A stretch of 64,000 nucleotides of DNA from Polynucleobacter sp. HIN5 (GCF_030297555.1 NZ_AP028136.1:1550001-1614000), one strand, 5' to 3'. Shown: positions 1-10,028, numbered from the stretch's first letter. Numbers and translations are program-made. The notes: generated by a model not told the origin, from the sequence alone.

Positions 1-2
1 TA

Positions 3-839
3 TTACTACTGATCAATCTACTGCGCTATGAAATCCCCCTCATTAAGGCACAGCTACCCATTTGGCTTCAAAGTCTACAAACGTGGCTGGGGCCCAAATT
101 ACTCAGCCTCAATATTGAGATCGATTGGCTTGCCTTGCGGGATGCGATTACCCAAAAATTGACCGCCCATTTCTCTGCAAACGCCAACCAAATATTGAGT
201 ACGAGTTTTGAGACCATCTTGGCTTCTGGTAGCTCTGTGCTTGGCGGCCTCGTCAATATTGTGTTGATTCTCTTCGTCCTTTTTTATCTACTGATTGATT
301 GGCAGCACTTCTTTGAATTACTCAAGCAACTACTTCCCATTCGCTATCAAGATACTGCGCTCAGACTGGCACTAGAAACCGACTTGTTACTATCGCAGTA
401 CCTGCGCGGGCAAATGCTGGTGATTTTGATTATGGCGGTTTTCTACAGCGCTGGATTGAGTTTGACGGGCATGCATGGAGCGCTTGGTCTTGGCGTATTT
501 ACTGCTTTGGTGATTGTGATTCCTTATATTGGAATTGCACTAGGTCTGATTCTGGCAGTCCTATCGGTCGTTTTGCAATTCGGGCTTGGGCCTGAACTCG
601 TGATTGTGTTGGTCGTGTTTGGGATCGGCCAAGTGCTCGAGGGGTTTTTCCTAACCCCCCGTTTAGTAGGCGAACGAATTGGGTTACACCCAGTGGCGGT
701 TTTATTTGCCTTACTAATCTTCGCTAAGTTATTTGGATTTTTTGGTGTGTTACTTGCCCTCCCAGCTAGCGCGGTTGTATTGGTATTAATCCGCTTTGCA
801 TGGTCGCAATACGCCCAAAGTAGCTGGTATCAAAAGTAA
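3..839 (+). CDS. AI-2E/PerM family permease, 5' end missing
   Basis: The reading frame is open from the first bases of the window, so the gene starts upstream; 278 residues are visible against roughly 350 for the family. The protein is very hydrophobic, with several membrane segments. The C-terminal half carries family signatures: a stretch beginning PRLVGERIGLHPVAVLFALL, followed by FGFFGVLLALP. PerM/AI-2E transporters are inner-membrane proteins proposed to export small molecules; the substrate cannot be read from sequence. An internal TTG at 135 could serve as a start, but the in-frame sequence before it (YEIP, QLP motifs) reads as genuine family sequence. Its stop overlaps the hda start by one base, so the two are probably co-transcribed. 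Confidence 0.85.
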   Translation, partial: LLLINLLRYEIPLIKAQLPIWLQSLQTWLGPKLLSLNIEIDWLALRDAITQKLTAHFSANANQILSTSFETILASGSSVLGGLVNIVLILFVLFYLLIDWQHFFELLKQLLPIRYQDTALRLALETDLLLSQYLRGQMLVILIMAVFYSAGLSLTGMHGALGLGVFTALVIVIPYIGIALGLILAVLSVVLQFGLGPELVIVLVVFGIGQVLEGFFLTPRLVGERIGLHPVAVLFALLIFAKLFGFFGVLLALPASAVVLVLIRFAWSQYAQSSWYQK

Positions 840-1600
840 TGGCCTCATCCGCACTGCCCCGTCAATTTGCGCTCGATATCAATCAAGCCCCCAAGCCTTC
901 ACTGCACAATTTTTTACCAAATGGTAATGAAGCGCTGATTGATTCACTGAATCAGTCCATCGCTCGTTGGAGCTCATCACCTAAAACCACCTCTCACTCG
1001 ATTGAAGGGCGCTGGTTTTATTGGTGGGGGACCGATGGTGCTGGATGCTCTCATCTATTAAGTGCTATGGCAAACCAAGCTGAGCAACATCAAGTGGGTT
1101 TGATTCAACTATCCCCCAATGAACCGAGTGGCTGGGTTAATGCTGAGCACAAACTTGCTGCTGCTGTGAGCTCCGCACCCATCATCATGACCTTGGATGA
1201 TATAGATCGACTGGATACGCATCAACAAGCGAGTCTTTTTCGCTTACTCAATTTCGTACATGCCTCACCACACTCGTTTGTGTATCTATCTGGGCATGCG
1301 CCCCCTGCACAATTGGAATTACGAGAAGACTTGCGCACCCGTCTTGGCTGGGGACTAATCTTTGAAGTTCATCCGCTATCTGATTCAGAGAAGATCGAGG
1401 CACTGTCGCGCGCTGCAAAAGAGCGGGGTCTGATCTTATCCAACGAGGTTTTGCCTTGGTTAATTCATCATTTCTATCGGGATATGCCAAGTTTGATGGC
1501 ATTACTCGATGCACTCGATGCCTATTCTTTGGAGACCAAGCGCGCCATTACCCTACCCTTGGTTCGTGAGCTCTTACAAATATCCGGACATACACCATGA
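839..1600 (+). CDS. hda: DnaA regulatory inactivator Hda-like AAA protein
   Basis: This 253-residue protein resembles DnaA domain III. Hda works with the DNA-loaded sliding clamp to stimulate ATP hydrolysis by DnaA and prevent re-initiation. A P-loop-like WWGTDGAGCSHLL lies near residue 62 and a Walker-B-like IMTLDDID near residue 117. The N-terminus contains LDINQAPKPSLHNFLP, similar to the clamp-binding and DnaA-like start of Hda. The P-loop lacks the canonical GKT lysine and has CSH there instead, so nucleotide binding may be altered. The gene sits in a tight run: its ATG overlaps the permease stop and its stop overlaps the next start (ATGA), which suggests translational coupling. Confidence 0.85.
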   Translation: MASSALPRQFALDINQAPKPSLHNFLPNGNEALIDSLNQSIARWSSSPKTTSHSIEGRWFYWWGTDGAGCSHLLSAMANQAEQHQVGLIQLSPNEPSGWVNAEHKLAAAVSSAPIIMTLDDIDRLDTHQQASLFRLLNFVHASPHSFVYLSGHAPPAQLELREDLRTRLGWGLIFEVHPLSDSEKIEALSRAAKERGLILSNEVLPWLIHHFYRDMPSLMALLDALDAYSLETKRAITLPLVRELLQISGHTP

Positions 1601-2277
1601 CTCGTTTAGCCCTATTTGATTTGGATCACACCCTCTTACCGTTTGACAGCGATTACGAGTGGGGGCAGTTTCTGGTGCGCTTAGGTGTTGTCGATGGGGA
1701 GCAATACGCTAAAGCCAACGATCAGTTTTATGCCGATTACAAAATTGGTAAGCTCGATATTGATGCATTCTTACGTTTTGCCTTAAGGCCCTTGGCTGAC
1801 AATCCACGTGCGCAATTGGAAGGCTGGCATCGTGCATTTATGCAAGAGAAGATCGATGGACGTCTGCATCCGCAAGCTATTGCCCTTGTACAACGGCATC
1901 TCGAAGCAGGTGATTTGTGTTGCGTAGTAACCGCCACCAATAGTTTTGTTACGCGCCCAATTGTGAACGCCTTTGGAATTGAACATCTGGTTGCTACTGA
2001 ACCGGCGACTGAGAATAATCAACCGGGCGCGAACTTCACGGGTAGCATTGCAGGAATTCCGAGCTTTAAAGAAGGAAAAATTACTCGAGTCAATGATTGG
2101 TTAACTGGCTTGGGATTGCGTTTGGAATCCATTGAGCAAAGCTTCTTTTACTCTGACTCCATGAATGATTTGCCATTATTGGAAAAAGTAACGAATCCAG
2201 TGGCTACCAATCCAGATGCGCGCTTGCGTACAGAAGCCGAGAAGCGGAATTGGCCAATCTTAGAACTATTTGATTAA
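1597..2277 (+). CDS. HAD superfamily subfamily IB phosphatase (SerB-like)
   Basis: The 226-residue protein opens with the HAD catalytic motif FDLDHTLLPFDSDYEW, where the first Asp would be the nucleophile. It has motif II (VVTATNSF) near residue 112 and a C-terminal motif III/IV region (K in EGKITRV, then YSDSMNDLPLL). Spacing fits HAD-IB enzymes related to phosphoserine phosphatase. The substrate is uncertain; this betaproteobacterial type next to hda and pcnB is usually annotated only as a HAD hydrolase. The start overlaps the hda stop by four bases, so it is likely translated with hda. The following pcnB begins 20 bases downstream. Confidence 0.85.
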   Translation: MTRLALFDLDHTLLPFDSDYEWGQFLVRLGVVDGEQYAKANDQFYADYKIGKLDIDAFLRFALRPLADNPRAQLEGWHRAFMQEKIDGRLHPQAIALVQRHLEAGDLCCVVTATNSFVTRPIVNAFGIEHLVATEPATENNQPGANFTGSIAGIPSFKEGKITRVNDWLTGLGLRLESIEQSFFYSDSMNDLPLLEKVTNPVATNPDARLRTEAEKRNWPILELFD

Positions 2278-2297
2278 ATTGATTCTGGCGCATCCTC

Positions 2298-3725
2298 ATG
2301 ATCACTAAATTCATCGATCGCTTATTGCGTCGAGGCCCCCGTCCAAAGTCGGATCAATCTGGGGCCACCCTAGTAGCTCATAAGGTTTCTAAGAAAACCC
2401 ATCGCATCGATCCTGCCTTGCTTTCAAAAAATGCGGTCAAGGTCACTCATACCCTACAGCAGGGAGGCTATAAAGCTTATATCGTGGGTGGGGCAGTTCG
2501 TGATCTTGTTTTGGGGATCGCCCCAAAGGACTTTGATGTGGCAACGAATGCCACCCCCGAACAAGTCCAAAAATTATTTAGGCGCTCACGCTTGATTGGG
2601 CGTCGCTTTCAGATTGTGCATGTCACTTATTTTGGTAAAGAGCGTCCTGAAATCATTGAAGTCTCTACCTTTCGAGCCGTATTAGAAAGCGTGGGCGAGC
2701 ATATTGCCGAGAGCGGTCGCATTCTGCGTGACAACGTTTGGGGCACGCATGCCGAAGACGCTGCCCGCCGTGACTTTACGATCAATGCAATGTATTACGA
2801 CCCCAGCACAGAAACGGTGCTCGATTATCACGGTGGCATGGAGGATATCCGCTCTAAAACGATTCGTATGATCGGAAACCCAACAAAGCGTTACCGTGAA
2901 GATCCGGTCCGTATGTTGCGAGCGATTCGCTTTGCCGCAAAAACAGGCTTCCAGATTGAACCTAAGACTCTCGCACCGATTCATGAGCTTAGCCAATTAA
3001 TCCATGACGTGCCAAGCGCTCGCCTATTCGATGAGATTTTGAAATTACTCATGTCGGGGCATGCTTGGGCTGGAATCCAGGCATTGCGTCATGCAAACTT
3101 GCACCATGGGCTTTTGCCATTTATGGATCGTGCACTGGAAGATGCGCAAGCCGCTCAATTTATTGAACAGGCCCTACGCAATACCGATGAACGAATTCAA
3201 ATGGGCAAATCGGTTTCCCCGGGTTTTCTGTTTGCAGCCCTGCTTTGGCCTGATCTGGAGAAGGAGTGGCAAGTACTTCGAAATACTGGGATGCCAGCGG
3301 TAGCAGCGCTCCATGCTGCAATTGATACGGTTGTTGCCCCATCACATACCGGCATCACCATTCAACGCCGCCATGAGGGTGATATGCGGGATATCTGGAC
3401 CATGCAACCGCGTTTTGAAAAACGAGTGGGGCGCTACCCCGAGCGACTGCTGGAGGTTCCGCGCTTTCGGGCTGGCTACGACTTCATGCTTCTACGCAGC
3501 CAAACAGGGTACTGCAAACCCAGCCTTGGGCAATGGTGGACAGACTTTTATCATGCGGATTTACCCGAACGAGAAGCCTTGCTGGCAAGCGCCAAGCTTG
3601 ACGATTTGGCCTCTGGCAAAACCCCAGCTAACCCAAATAGGAACAGGCGCCGCAGGCCAAAAAAGCCAAAGCTAAACCTGAATGCTCCCCCTGATTCTGG
3701 ACCAAATGACGCCAAGCAAAGTTAA
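2298..3725 (+). CDS. pcnB: Poly(A) polymerase I
   Basis: PcnB adds 3' poly(A) tails to RNA and so promotes decay. The 475-residue protein contains the class II nucleotidyltransferase signature YIVGGAVRDLVLG followed by KDFDVAT, with the metal-binding Asp residues, near residues 60-85. It also has GRRFQIVHV and the RRDFTINAMYYD motif, then the RNA-binding domain around YREDPVRMLRAIRFAAK. The presence of GRRFQ, the length, and a strongly basic tail (NRNRRRRPKKPK) favour poly(A) polymerase over tRNA CCA transferase. It lies between the HAD gene and folK in the order common in Burkholderiaceae. Confidence 0.93.
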   Translation: MITKFIDRLLRRGPRPKSDQSGATLVAHKVSKKTHRIDPALLSKNAVKVTHTLQQGGYKAYIVGGAVRDLVLGIAPKDFDVATNATPEQVQKLFRRSRLIGRRFQIVHVTYFGKERPEIIEVSTFRAVLESVGEHIAESGRILRDNVWGTHAEDAARRDFTINAMYYDPSTETVLDYHGGMEDIRSKTIRMIGNPTKRYREDPVRMLRAIRFAAKTGFQIEPKTLAPIHELSQLIHDVPSARLFDEILKLLMSGHAWAGIQALRHANLHHGLLPFMDRALEDAQAAQFIEQALRNTDERIQMGKSVSPGFLFAALLWPDLEKEWQVLRNTGMPAVAALHAAIDTVVAPSHTGITIQRRHEGDMRDIWTMQPRFEKRVGRYPERLLEVPRFRAGYDFMLLRSQTGYCKPSLGQWWTDFYHADLPEREALLASAKLDDLASGKTPANPNRNRRRRPKKPKLNLNAPPDSGPNDAKQS

Positions 3726-3768
3726 CTAATTTTCAGTAAAGTAAGCGCATATTCTTAGTAGGGAACTC

Positions 3769-4278
3769 ATGGCGCAGGCCTTTATTGGATTTGGTGGCAA
3801 CATTGGCGATGCTCGGCAGAGCATCACCGATGCAATTGTCTGCCTTGCGCAGCATATTCAAATTCATATCGTTAACAAAAGCTGCTTTTATCAAAGTGCG
3901 CCTGTGAATGCTGTAGGTGGTGATTACATCAATGCGGTTGTCGAAATTGATACTGAACTCAATCCCTATGGACTTTTGTATGTCTGCCAATCGATCGAGC
4001 ATCAGTTTGGTCGCGAACGTCCTTATGCGAATGCGCCCCGAACCCTTGATCTCGATATTTTGTTTTATGAAGGCATCGAGCAAAATCACTCTGAGCTCAC
4101 CATTCCCCACCCACGCATTGCCGAACGCTCATTTGTGATCCTTCCTTTACTTGAAATCTGCCCCGATTTTTTCTTACCCAACCACGGCCCCTTAAAAAAT
4201 CTTTTACCGAATATTGCGCACCAACGCATCACCCGCATCACTTGCAAACACTGCGATTGCGACCAACAGCTGCATTAG
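3769..4278 (+). CDS. folK: 2-amino-4-hydroxy-6-hydroxymethyldihydropteridine pyrophosphokinase
   Basis: HPPK transfers pyrophosphate from ATP to hydroxymethyl-dihydropterin, the step before dihydropteroate synthase in folate synthesis. The 169-residue protein has FIGFGGNIGD at the N-terminus, the ATP/Mg signature APRTLDLDILFYEG near residue 90, and IPHPRIAERSFVLPL-like sequence at residues 110-125. Length matches the family (about 160). A 43-base gap with no strong hairpin separates it from pcnB. Only 15 bases separate it from panB, so pcnB, folK and panB may form one transcript linking folate and pantothenate synthesis, as in many proteobacteria. Confidence 0.93.
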   Translation: MAQAFIGFGGNIGDARQSITDAIVCLAQHIQIHIVNKSCFYQSAPVNAVGGDYINAVVEIDTELNPYGLLYVCQSIEHQFGRERPYANAPRTLDLDILFYEGIEQNHSELTIPHPRIAERSFVILPLLEICPDFFLPNHGPLKNLLPNIAHQRITRITCKHCDCDQQLH

Positions 4279-4293
4279 GCTTAAAATTGCTTT

Positions 4294-5109
4294 ATGAGTT
4301 ATTTACAAGGCGATAAGCCAATCACGATCACGAAGTTATTGGCCATGCATGCCGATGGCGAGAAAATTGCGGTTCTTACTGCATACGATTCCACCATGAG
4401 TGCCCTTCTCAATCGCTGTGGAGTTGAAGTGATTCTGATTGGAGACTCGCTTGGCAATGTGATCCAAGGTCACAGCAGCACTACTCCGGTCACCGTTGAG
4501 GAAATGGCCTATCACACGCAATGCGTTGCCCGTGCCAATCACCATGCATTCTTGATTGCCGATCTACCATTTGCAAGCTATGGAGATCCCGTGCAAGCAC
4601 TGGAATCCGCCGCTGAGCTGATGCGCGCTGGCGCTGACATGGTGAAGCTTGAAGGTGGCGGTTGGCAGGTCGATATCATTCAATTTTTAGTCGAGCGCAG
4701 TGTTCCAGTTTGCGCTCACCTGGGGCTATTACCTCAGTCTGTGCACTTGCTGGGTGGTTATAAAGTCCAAGGCAAGTCAAAAGATGCCAGCGCTCTGATG
4801 TTTGAACAAGCCCATGCCTGCCAAGCCGCAGGCGCTCAAATGCTTGTCTTAGAGGCGATCCCATCGGCGCTCGGAGAAAAAATTACCCAATCACTCCACA
4901 TTCCGACGATTGGGATTGGAGCAGGGCCAAATTGCTCCGGACAAGTTTTAGTACTGCCAGATCTACTCGGAATTAGTCCTGGAAAAGCGCCAAAGTTTGT
5001 GAAAGACTTTATGGCCGGCAGCAACTCGATTGAGGCGGCGATTAAAGCCTATGTTCGTGAAGTCAAGTCCGGAAAATTTCCCGGACCTGAGCACTGCTTT
5101 GCCTCTTAA
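4294..5109 (+). CDS. panB: 3-methyl-2-oxobutanoate hydroxymethyltransferase
   Basis: PanB makes ketopantoate from alpha-ketoisovalerate using methylene-tetrahydrofolate, the first committed step of pantothenate and CoA synthesis. The 271-residue protein has the family hallmarks: [25 protein letters not shown] near residues 27-52 with the metal-binding [26 protein letters not shown], and the late [15 protein letters not shown] loop. Length is typical (about 264). Dependence on a folate cofactor fits its position beside folK. It converges on dnaJ, and the two stop codons overlap by four bases, leaving no room for a terminator between them. Confidence 0.95.
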   Translation: MSYLQGDKPITITKLLAMHADGEKIAVLTAYDSTMSALLNRCGVEVILIGDSLGNVIQGHSSTTPVTVEEMAYHTQCVARANHHAFLIADLPFASYGDPVQALESAAELMRAGADMVKLEGGGWQVDIIQFLVERSVPVCAHLGLLPQSVHLLGGYKVQGKSKDASALMFEQAHACQAAGAQMLVLEAIPSALGEKITQSLHIPTIGIGAGPNCSGQVLVLPDLLGISPGKAPKFVKDFMAGSNSIEAAIKAYVREVKSGKFPGPEHCFAS

Positions 5110-6224
5110 TTAAAAAAACTCTTCATTCGATCAAACCAACCCTCTTGCTGGGGGCTGTGTTTTTTACCACCGCTTCGAAGTGACTCATCAAATTGAGAGA
5201 GCAATGATTTTTGTTCCTCCGATAACTTCACTGGGGTTTCAAGCAAGACATGCACATACAAATCGCCCAATAGGGAAGAACGCAACTGTTTAATTCCTTT
5301 GCCGCGCAGACGGAAGGTTTTGCCGGTTTGAGTTCCCTCAGGGATCGTCAGCTCAACTCTGCCACCAAGTGTTGGGACTTCAATATCACCACCCAAGGTG
5401 GCGGTCGCAAATGAAACAGGCATTTGAATATGCAAATCGCTGCCATCGCGCTCAAATACAGGGTGCTCTTTGACATGCACTTCGACGTAGAGATCGCCCG
5501 AAGGACCACCGTTAATCCCAGGCTCGCCATTACCAACGGAGCGCACCCGCATACCGTCATCGATACCGGCCGGGATCTTAATTTCAAGCGTCTTTTGCTC
5601 TTTAAGCTTGCCGCTGCCATGGCAGGTCTTACAAGGCTTCGGTATGTATTGGCCAGTCCCACGACACTTTGGACACGTTTGTTGCATTGAGAAAAAGCCT
5701 TGAGCGATCCGGACTTGACCGCGGCCATCACAGGTTGGGCATTCCTCAATCTTTGAACCTGGCTCAGCACCAGAACCGCTACAGGTTTTGCAATTACTCC
5801 AGCTGGGTACTCGAATTTGGGTGGTGTAACCCTCAGCGGCTTGCTCGAGGGTAATCTCCATGTTGTAGCGCAGGTCGGCGCCCTTATAAACCTGAGGACC
5901 AGAACTTCTTCCTTGACCAAAGATATCGCCAAAGATATCGCCAAAGGCGTCAGCAAAACCCCCTGCAGTGCCTCCAAATCCACCCATGCTAGGGTCAACG
6001 CCAGCATGGCCGTACTGATCGTACGCATTGCGCTTTTGGGGGTCCGCCAGTGTCTCGTAGGCTTCCTTGGCCTCTTTGAACTTTGCCTCGGCAGATGGAT
6101 TATCAGGGTTGCGATCAGGATGGTATTTCATGGCTAATTTGCGATAAGCCTTTTTAAGCTCCTCATCGCTGGCATTTTTACCAACCCCTAGCACTTCATA
6201 AAAATCACGTTTACCAGTTGCCAC
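5106..6224 (-). CDS. dnaJ: Chaperone protein DnaJ (Hsp40)
   Basis: DnaJ delivers unfolded clients to DnaK and stimulates its ATPase. The domain order is complete: a J domain with the essential YHPDRNPDN loop, a Gly/Phe-rich linker around residues 75-105, four CxxCxGxG zinc-binding repeats ([32 protein letters not shown]), and the C-terminal substrate-binding domain. I place the start at GTG 6224 ([13 protein letters not shown]), preceded by AAGGA. Longer in-frame starts up to 6281 would translate through a hairpin in the intergenic region. This gives 372 residues, the usual length. It is last in the order hrcA-hemH-grpE-dnaK-dnaJ. Confidence 0.93.
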   Translation of the reverse strand: MATGKRDFYEVLGVGKNASDEELKKAYRKLAMKYHPDRNPDNPSAEAKFKEAKEAYETLADPQKRNAYDQYGHAGVDPSMGGFGGTAGGFADAFGDIFGDIFGQGRSSGPQVYKGADLRYNMEITLEQAAEGYTTQIRVPSWSNCKTCSGSGAEPGSKIEECPTCDGRGQVRIAQGFFSMQQTCPKCRGTGQYIPKPCKTCHGSGKLKEQKTLEIKIPAGIDDGMRVRSVGNGEPGINGGPSGDLYVEVHVKEHPVFERDGSDLHIQMPVSFATATLGGDIEVPTLGGRVELTIPEGTQTGKTFRLRGKGIKQLRSSLLGDLYVHVLLETPVKLSEEQKSLLSQFDESLRSGGKKHSPQQEGWFDRMKSFFN

Positions 6225-6256
6225 AACCCATTCCTTATTCTTGGCCCAAAAGGCGA

Positions 6257-6275
6257 AGTCGGCACAAGGCCGACT
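6257..6275 (-). terminator. Hairpin between dnaK and dnaJ
   Basis: Read on the minus strand, a 7-base stem AGTCGGC / GCCGACT with a 5-base loop is followed shortly by CGCCTTTT. It lies 30 bases after the dnaK stop. The T run is short and interrupted, so it is more likely a partial terminator or RNA-stabilising hairpin that lowers dnaJ output relative to dnaK than a full stop. Confidence 0.5.
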
Positions 6276-6304
6276 CACCAATTTGCATCATTCTTTTTTA
6301 AGAA

Positions 6305-8233
6305 TTACTTCTTGTCATCCACTTCCTTAAAGTCAGCGTCGACTACTTCAGCGTCATTATTGGCTTTCGCCTCACCTGCTGGATTAGCAGCGCCTGGGTT
6401 AGCCTTTGCTTGCTCGGCAGCATAGGCTTTCTCGCCAAGCTTCTGACTGGCCTTTGCCAATGCTTCCGTTTTAGACTCAATCGCTGCTTTATCACTTCCC
6501 TTGATGGCTTCTTCTAACTCTTTCAATGCCGCTTCAATTGCACTCTTCTCAGAAGCGTCCAGACTTGCGCCATGTTCATTAAGCGCTTTCTTGGTCGAGT
6601 GCGCTAAGGCATCGGCTGCATTTCGGACGGTGACCAGCTCAAGCAATTTACGATCTTCCTCAGCATTGGCTTCGGCATCCTTCACCATCCGCTGAATCTC
6701 ATCCTCAGAGAGGCCTGAGTTTGCCTTGATGGTGATCTTGTTCTCTTTGCCAGACGCTTTGTCTTTAGCAGTGACGTGCAAGATTCCGTTGGCATCGATA
6801 TCAAAGGTCACCTCAATTTGTGGCAAGCCACGGGGTGATGGCGGAATACCTTCCAAATTAAACTCGCCAAGCAATTTATTAGCACTGGCCATCTCACGCT
6901 CACCCTGGAAGCACTTGATAGTCACCGCTGGCTGATTGTCTTCAGCCGTTGAAAACACTTGGGCGTGCTTGGTCGGAATCGTCGTATTTTTGGGGATCAT
7001 CTTGGTCATCACACCACCCAAGGTCTCAATACCCAACGATAGCGGTGTGACATCAAGTAACAAGACATCCTTACGATCACCGGCCAATACCGATCCCTGA
7101 ATCGCGGCACCAACCGCAACCGCCTCATCGGGATTCACGTCTTTGCGGGGCTCTTTACCAAAGATGGCCTTAACTTGCTCTTGTACCTTCGGCATACGAG
7201 TTTGGCCACCCACTAGGATGACATCATCAATATCTGCTGCAGAAACCCCTGCATCTTTCATCGCCACTTGGCATGGACCCATGGTACGAGTAATCAACTC
7301 TTCAACCAAAGACTCCAATTTAGAGCGAGTCAACTTCAGGTTCAAATGCTTCGGACCACTTGCGTCGGCCGTTACATAAGGCAAGTTGATTTCGGTTTGC
7401 TGGGAGGAAGACAGCTCAATCTTAGCTTTCTCAGCAGCATCTTTTAGGCGCTGCAATGCCAAGACATCTTTACTCAAATCAACGCCCTGTTCTTTCTTGA
7501 ACTCGGCAATGATCCAATCAATGATGCGCTGGTCAAAGTCTTCACCGCCTAAAAAAGTATCCCCATTGGTTGATAACACTTCAAACTGTTTTTCTCCATC
7601 CACATTCGCGATTTCAATAATTGAAACGTCGAAGGTGCCACCGCCCAAGTCATAAACAGCGATCTTGCGATCGGTCTTGTCTTGCTTATCCAATCCAAAT
7701 GCTAGAGCAGCAGCGGTAGGCTCATTAATGATGCGCTTGACTTCCAAACCAGCAATCCGACCAGCATCTTTCGTGGCTTGACGCTGACTATCATTAAAGT
7801 AAGCAGGCACCGTAATCACGGCCTCGGTGACCTCTTCGCCCAAATAATCTTCGGCAGTCTTTTTCATTTTGCGCAAGACTTCGGCTGATACCTGCTGAGG
7901 GGCAATTTTCTTGTCGCGCACCGATACCCATGCATCGCCATTGTCTGCGGCAATGATGCTGTAAGGCATTAGGCCAATATCTTTTTGCACTTCTGCATCA
8001 GTAAATTTGCGTCCTATTAAGCGCTTGACGGCATAGATGGTATTTTTAGGGTTAGTGACTGACTGTCGCTTAGCGGGCGCACCAACCAATACCTCTCCGT
8101 CTTCCATATACGCAATGATGGATGGAGTGGTTCTAGCGCCCTCGGCATTTTCAATGACTTTCGGGGCGTTGTTCTCAATAACTGCGACGCAGGAGTTAGT
8201 TGTTCCTAGGTCAATTCCAATAATTTTTCCCAT
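6305..8233 (-). CDS. dnaK: Chaperone protein DnaK (Hsp70)
   Basis: This is the ATP-dependent Hsp70 chaperone of the cytoplasm. The N-terminal ATPase domain begins [18 protein letters not shown] and carries [15 protein letters not shown] and [14 protein letters not shown]. The substrate-binding domain follows from about residue 390 ([17 protein letters not shown]). The C-terminus ends in an Ala/acidic tail with [15 protein letters not shown], typical of proteobacterial DnaK. At 642 residues it is full length. It lies between grpE and dnaJ and has its own sigma-32-like promoter (8276-8306), as well as possible read-through from the grpE promoter. Confidence 0.97.
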   Translation of the reverse strand: MGKIIGIDLGTTNSCVAVIENNAPKVIENAEGARTTPSIIAYMEDGEVLVGAPAKRQSVTNPKNTIYAVKRLIGRKFTDAEVQKDIGLMPYSIIAADNGDAWVSVRDKKIAPQQVSAEVLRKMKKTAEDYLGEEVTEAVITVPAYFNDSQRQATKDAGRIAGLEVKRIINEPTAAALAFGLDKQDKTDRKIAVYDLGGGTFDVSIIEIANVDGEKQFEVLSTNGDTFLGGEDFDQRIIDWIIAEFKKEQGVDLSKDVLALQRLKDAAEKAKIELSSSQQTEINLPYVTADASGPKHLNLKLTRSKLESLVEELITRTMGPCQVAMKDAGVSAADIDDVILVGGQTRMPKVQEQVKAIFGKEPRKDVNPDEAVAVGAAIQGSVLAGDRKDVLLLDVTPLSLGIETLGGVMTKMIPKNTTIPTKHAQVFSTAEDNQPAVTIKCFQGEREMASANKLLGEFNLEGIPPSPRGLPQIEVTFDIDANGILHVTAKDKASGKENKITIKANSGLSEDEIQRMVKDAEANAEEDRKLLELVTVRNAADALAHSTKKALNEHGASLDASEKSAIEAALKELEEAIKGSDKAAIESKTEALAKASQKLGEKAYAAEQAKANPGAANPAGEAKANNDAEVVDADFKEVDDKK

Positions 8234-8275
8234 AATGGCTCCAAATGATGGTAAGGCGTTGTTTCGAATAATGAC

Positions 8276-8306
8276 TAGATGGGGGCAAGTTCGGTAATTT
8301 CAAGGG
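8276..8306 (-). promoter_or_regulatory. Sigma-32 (heat-shock) promoter for dnaK
   Basis: On the minus strand a -35 element CCCTTGAAA (8298-8306) is followed after exactly 13 bases by a -10 element CCCCATCTA (8276-8284), close to the RpoH consensus (CTTGAAA, then CCCCAT). It sits 43 bases before the dnaK start. The -35 box forms one arm of a 9-base inverted repeat (8297-8305 with 8315-8323, ATTTCAAGG / CCTTGAAAT), which could be a short terminator-like hairpin after grpE or a second protein site. Confidence 0.85.
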
Positions 8307-8336
8307 CTCTAAGTCCTTGAAATGATTGGCCCTAAC

Positions 8337-8864
8337 TTATTTTGCTTGGCTAACAGTGACCAATGCTGGTCTTAATACTCTATCGGCGATCAAAAAGCCT
8401 CTTTGCAAGACCGAGACCACTGTGTTGGGCTCTTGGTCTGATGGGACCATAGAAATTGCTTGATGCTGGTGCGGGTCAAACTTAGCGCCAGGCTCAGGGT
8501 TAATCTCAACCAAGCGGCCTTTTTCGAAGGCGGCAATGAGTTGCTTTAAGGTGATCTCAAGACCCTCCTTAAAGGCTTTTGCATCGCCAGCCTCGGTGGC
8601 TAAAGCGGCATATAAGCTATCGCTGACTGGAATCAAGTGCTCGGCAAAATTTTCTATGGCAAATTTGTGGGCTTTTGCAATGTCTTCAGCAGCGCGACGC
8701 CGAATATTCTCGCCCTCCGCCTTGGCACGCAAGAAGTTATCTTGCATTTCAGCAAGCTTGGTCTTGAGTTCTGCTAGCTCCTCTTCGATGCTCAGGGGAG
8801 GCTGTTCGTTCACTTCGGATGTTGTGTTATCAGCTACTTGCTGCTCAGATTTGTGATCACTCAT
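8337..8864 (-). CDS. grpE: Nucleotide exchange factor GrpE
   Basis: GrpE releases ADP from DnaK so the chaperone can cycle. The protein has a charged, low-complexity N-terminus, a long coiled coil (residues about 25-90, [20 protein letters not shown]), and the C-terminal beta domain with [14 protein letters not shown] and [20 protein letters not shown], the conserved GrpE signature. I choose the ATG at 8864 (MSDHKSEQQ), preceded by AAGGCGG. The longer frame from 8915 would start inside the sigma-32 promoter. This gives 175 residues. Confidence 0.92.
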   Translation of the reverse strand: MSDHKSEQQVADNTTSEVNEQPPLSIEEELAELKTKLAEMQDNFLRAKAEGENIRRRAAEDIAKAHKFAIENFAEHLIPVSDSLYAALATEAGDAKAFKEGLEITLKQLIAAFEKGRLVEINPEPGAKFDPHQHQAISMVPSDQEPNTVVSVLQRGFLIADRVLRPALVTVSQAK

Positions 8865-8891
8865 AGTCGTTCCGCCTTGTTTTCTGCATTT

Positions 8892-8924
8892 TATATGGGG
8901 TTCATGATCACCCATTTCAAGGGG
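8892..8924 (-). promoter_or_regulatory. Sigma-32 (heat-shock) promoter for grpE
   Basis: On the minus strand CCCCTTGAAA (8915-8924) and CCCCATATA (8892-8900) are separated by 14 bases, almost exactly the RpoH consensus. The -10 box lies 28 bases before the chosen grpE ATG. It sits just after the hemH stop codon, so grpE is heat-inducible separately from hrcA-hemH. Confidence 0.87.
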
Positions 8925-8930
8925 CTAGCG

Positions 8931-10028
8931 TTATCCAGTAGTAATCGCGGCTTCTGCTACCTGCGCACGCTGATTGCGTACCTCCAAAACTACAGGGGAC
9001 TCAAGCTCTTTTGACCAGCCATGCATATGCTCTAAAGCAATTGTGTGTAAAGCTGAAATGAAATTAGTATCGTCATTCAAACATGGGATGTAACGATACT
9101 CTTCGCCACCATGCTCATGAAAAATCTCCTGACCCTCCATGGCAATTTCTTCCAAAGTCTCTAAACAGTCTGCCGGGAAACCAGGACAAACAATATCCAT
9201 TTGCGGGCAGCCTGCCTTCCCAAGTTCCTCAATGGTTAAAGCGGTGTAAGGCTTTAACCATTCAGCGCGACCAAAGCGGGACTGAAAGGTCACTCGGTAA
9301 TGGGCTGGCTCCAAACCCAGTGCCTCTCCTAGCAAGCGGCCTGATTTCAAACATTCGCAATGATAGGGATCGCCTTGCATCAAATTTCGTTTGGGCAGGC
9401 CATGAAAAGACATAATGAGTTTGGCGCCCTTTGAAAAATCGGGTCGACCATGTTGCGCCCAATACGCCTCAATCTGCTGACGTAGCGACTCAATGTAAGA
9501 GCCGTGATCATGGTAATGCTTCACGATTCGGAGTTCGGGTTGATTGCGCCATGTTTTAAGGACCGAGAACACCTCATCAAAACTAGAGGCGCTCGTGGTC
9601 GCTGAATATTGAGGGTACAAAGGCAGTACCAATAGACGCTCAACATTTGCCTCCTGAAAACGTTTGAGCACTTCAGGAATAGATGGTTTACCGTAACGCA
9701 TCGCCAGATCCACGATCACATTGGAATCCTTGCCCGCGAAGCGATCCCGCAATCCTTGAGCCTGCGCCTGCGAATAAACCAGCAAGGGAGAACCCTCTTT
9801 TAGCCAAATCGAGGCGTATTTCTTGGCCGAGGCGCCGCTGCGAATCGGCAAAATAATTCCATGCAAAATGAACCACCATATCAAGCGCGGAATTTCAACC
9901 ACCCGAGGGTCCGACAAAAATTGCTTTAAGTAGGTTTTCACCGCCGCGCGCGTGGGCGCCTCTGGGGTGCCCAGATTAATCAACAAAACGCCAGTTCGGG
10001 AGGTTCTTAAATGAGGGTTCGTTTTCAA
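8931..10028 (-). CDS. hemH: Ferrochelatase
   Basis: HemH inserts ferrous iron into protoporphyrin IX, the last step of protoheme synthesis, at the inner face of the membrane. The 365-residue protein has the N-terminal VLLINLGTPEAPT motif, the catalytic-His region MSFHGLPKRNL near residue 212, the QSRFGRAEWLKPYT motif, and CPGFPADCLETLEEI with its conserved Glu residues. Length is typical. It lies 14 bases after hrcA and before grpE; this insertion of hemH in the heat-shock group is common in betaproteobacteria. Confidence 0.95.
   Translation of the reverse strand: MKTNPHLRTSRTGVLLINLGTPEAPTRAAVKTYLKQFLSDPRVVEIPRLIWWFILHGIILPIRSGASAKKYASIWLKEGSPLLVYSQAQAQGLRDRFAGKDSNVIVDLAMRYGKPSIPEVLKRFQEANVERLLVLPLYPQYSATTSASSFDEVFSVLKTWRNQPELRIVKHYHDHGSYIESLRQQIEAYWAQHGRPDFSKGAKLIMSFHGLPKRNLMQGDPYHCECLKSGRLLGEALGLEPAHYRVTFQSRFGRAEWLKPYTALTIEELGKAGCPQMDIVCPGFPADCLETLEEIAMEGQEIFHEHGGEEYRYIPCLNDDTNFISALHTIALEHMHGWSKELESPVVLEVRNQRAQVAEAAITTG

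Noticed and set aside
2682..2996. Minus-strand frame inside pcnB
   Set aside because: Shadow of the well-supported pcnB gene.
5348..6028. Long minus-strand frame of about 226 codons inside dnaJ
   Set aside because: It is a shadow in another frame of dnaJ, whose domains are complete.
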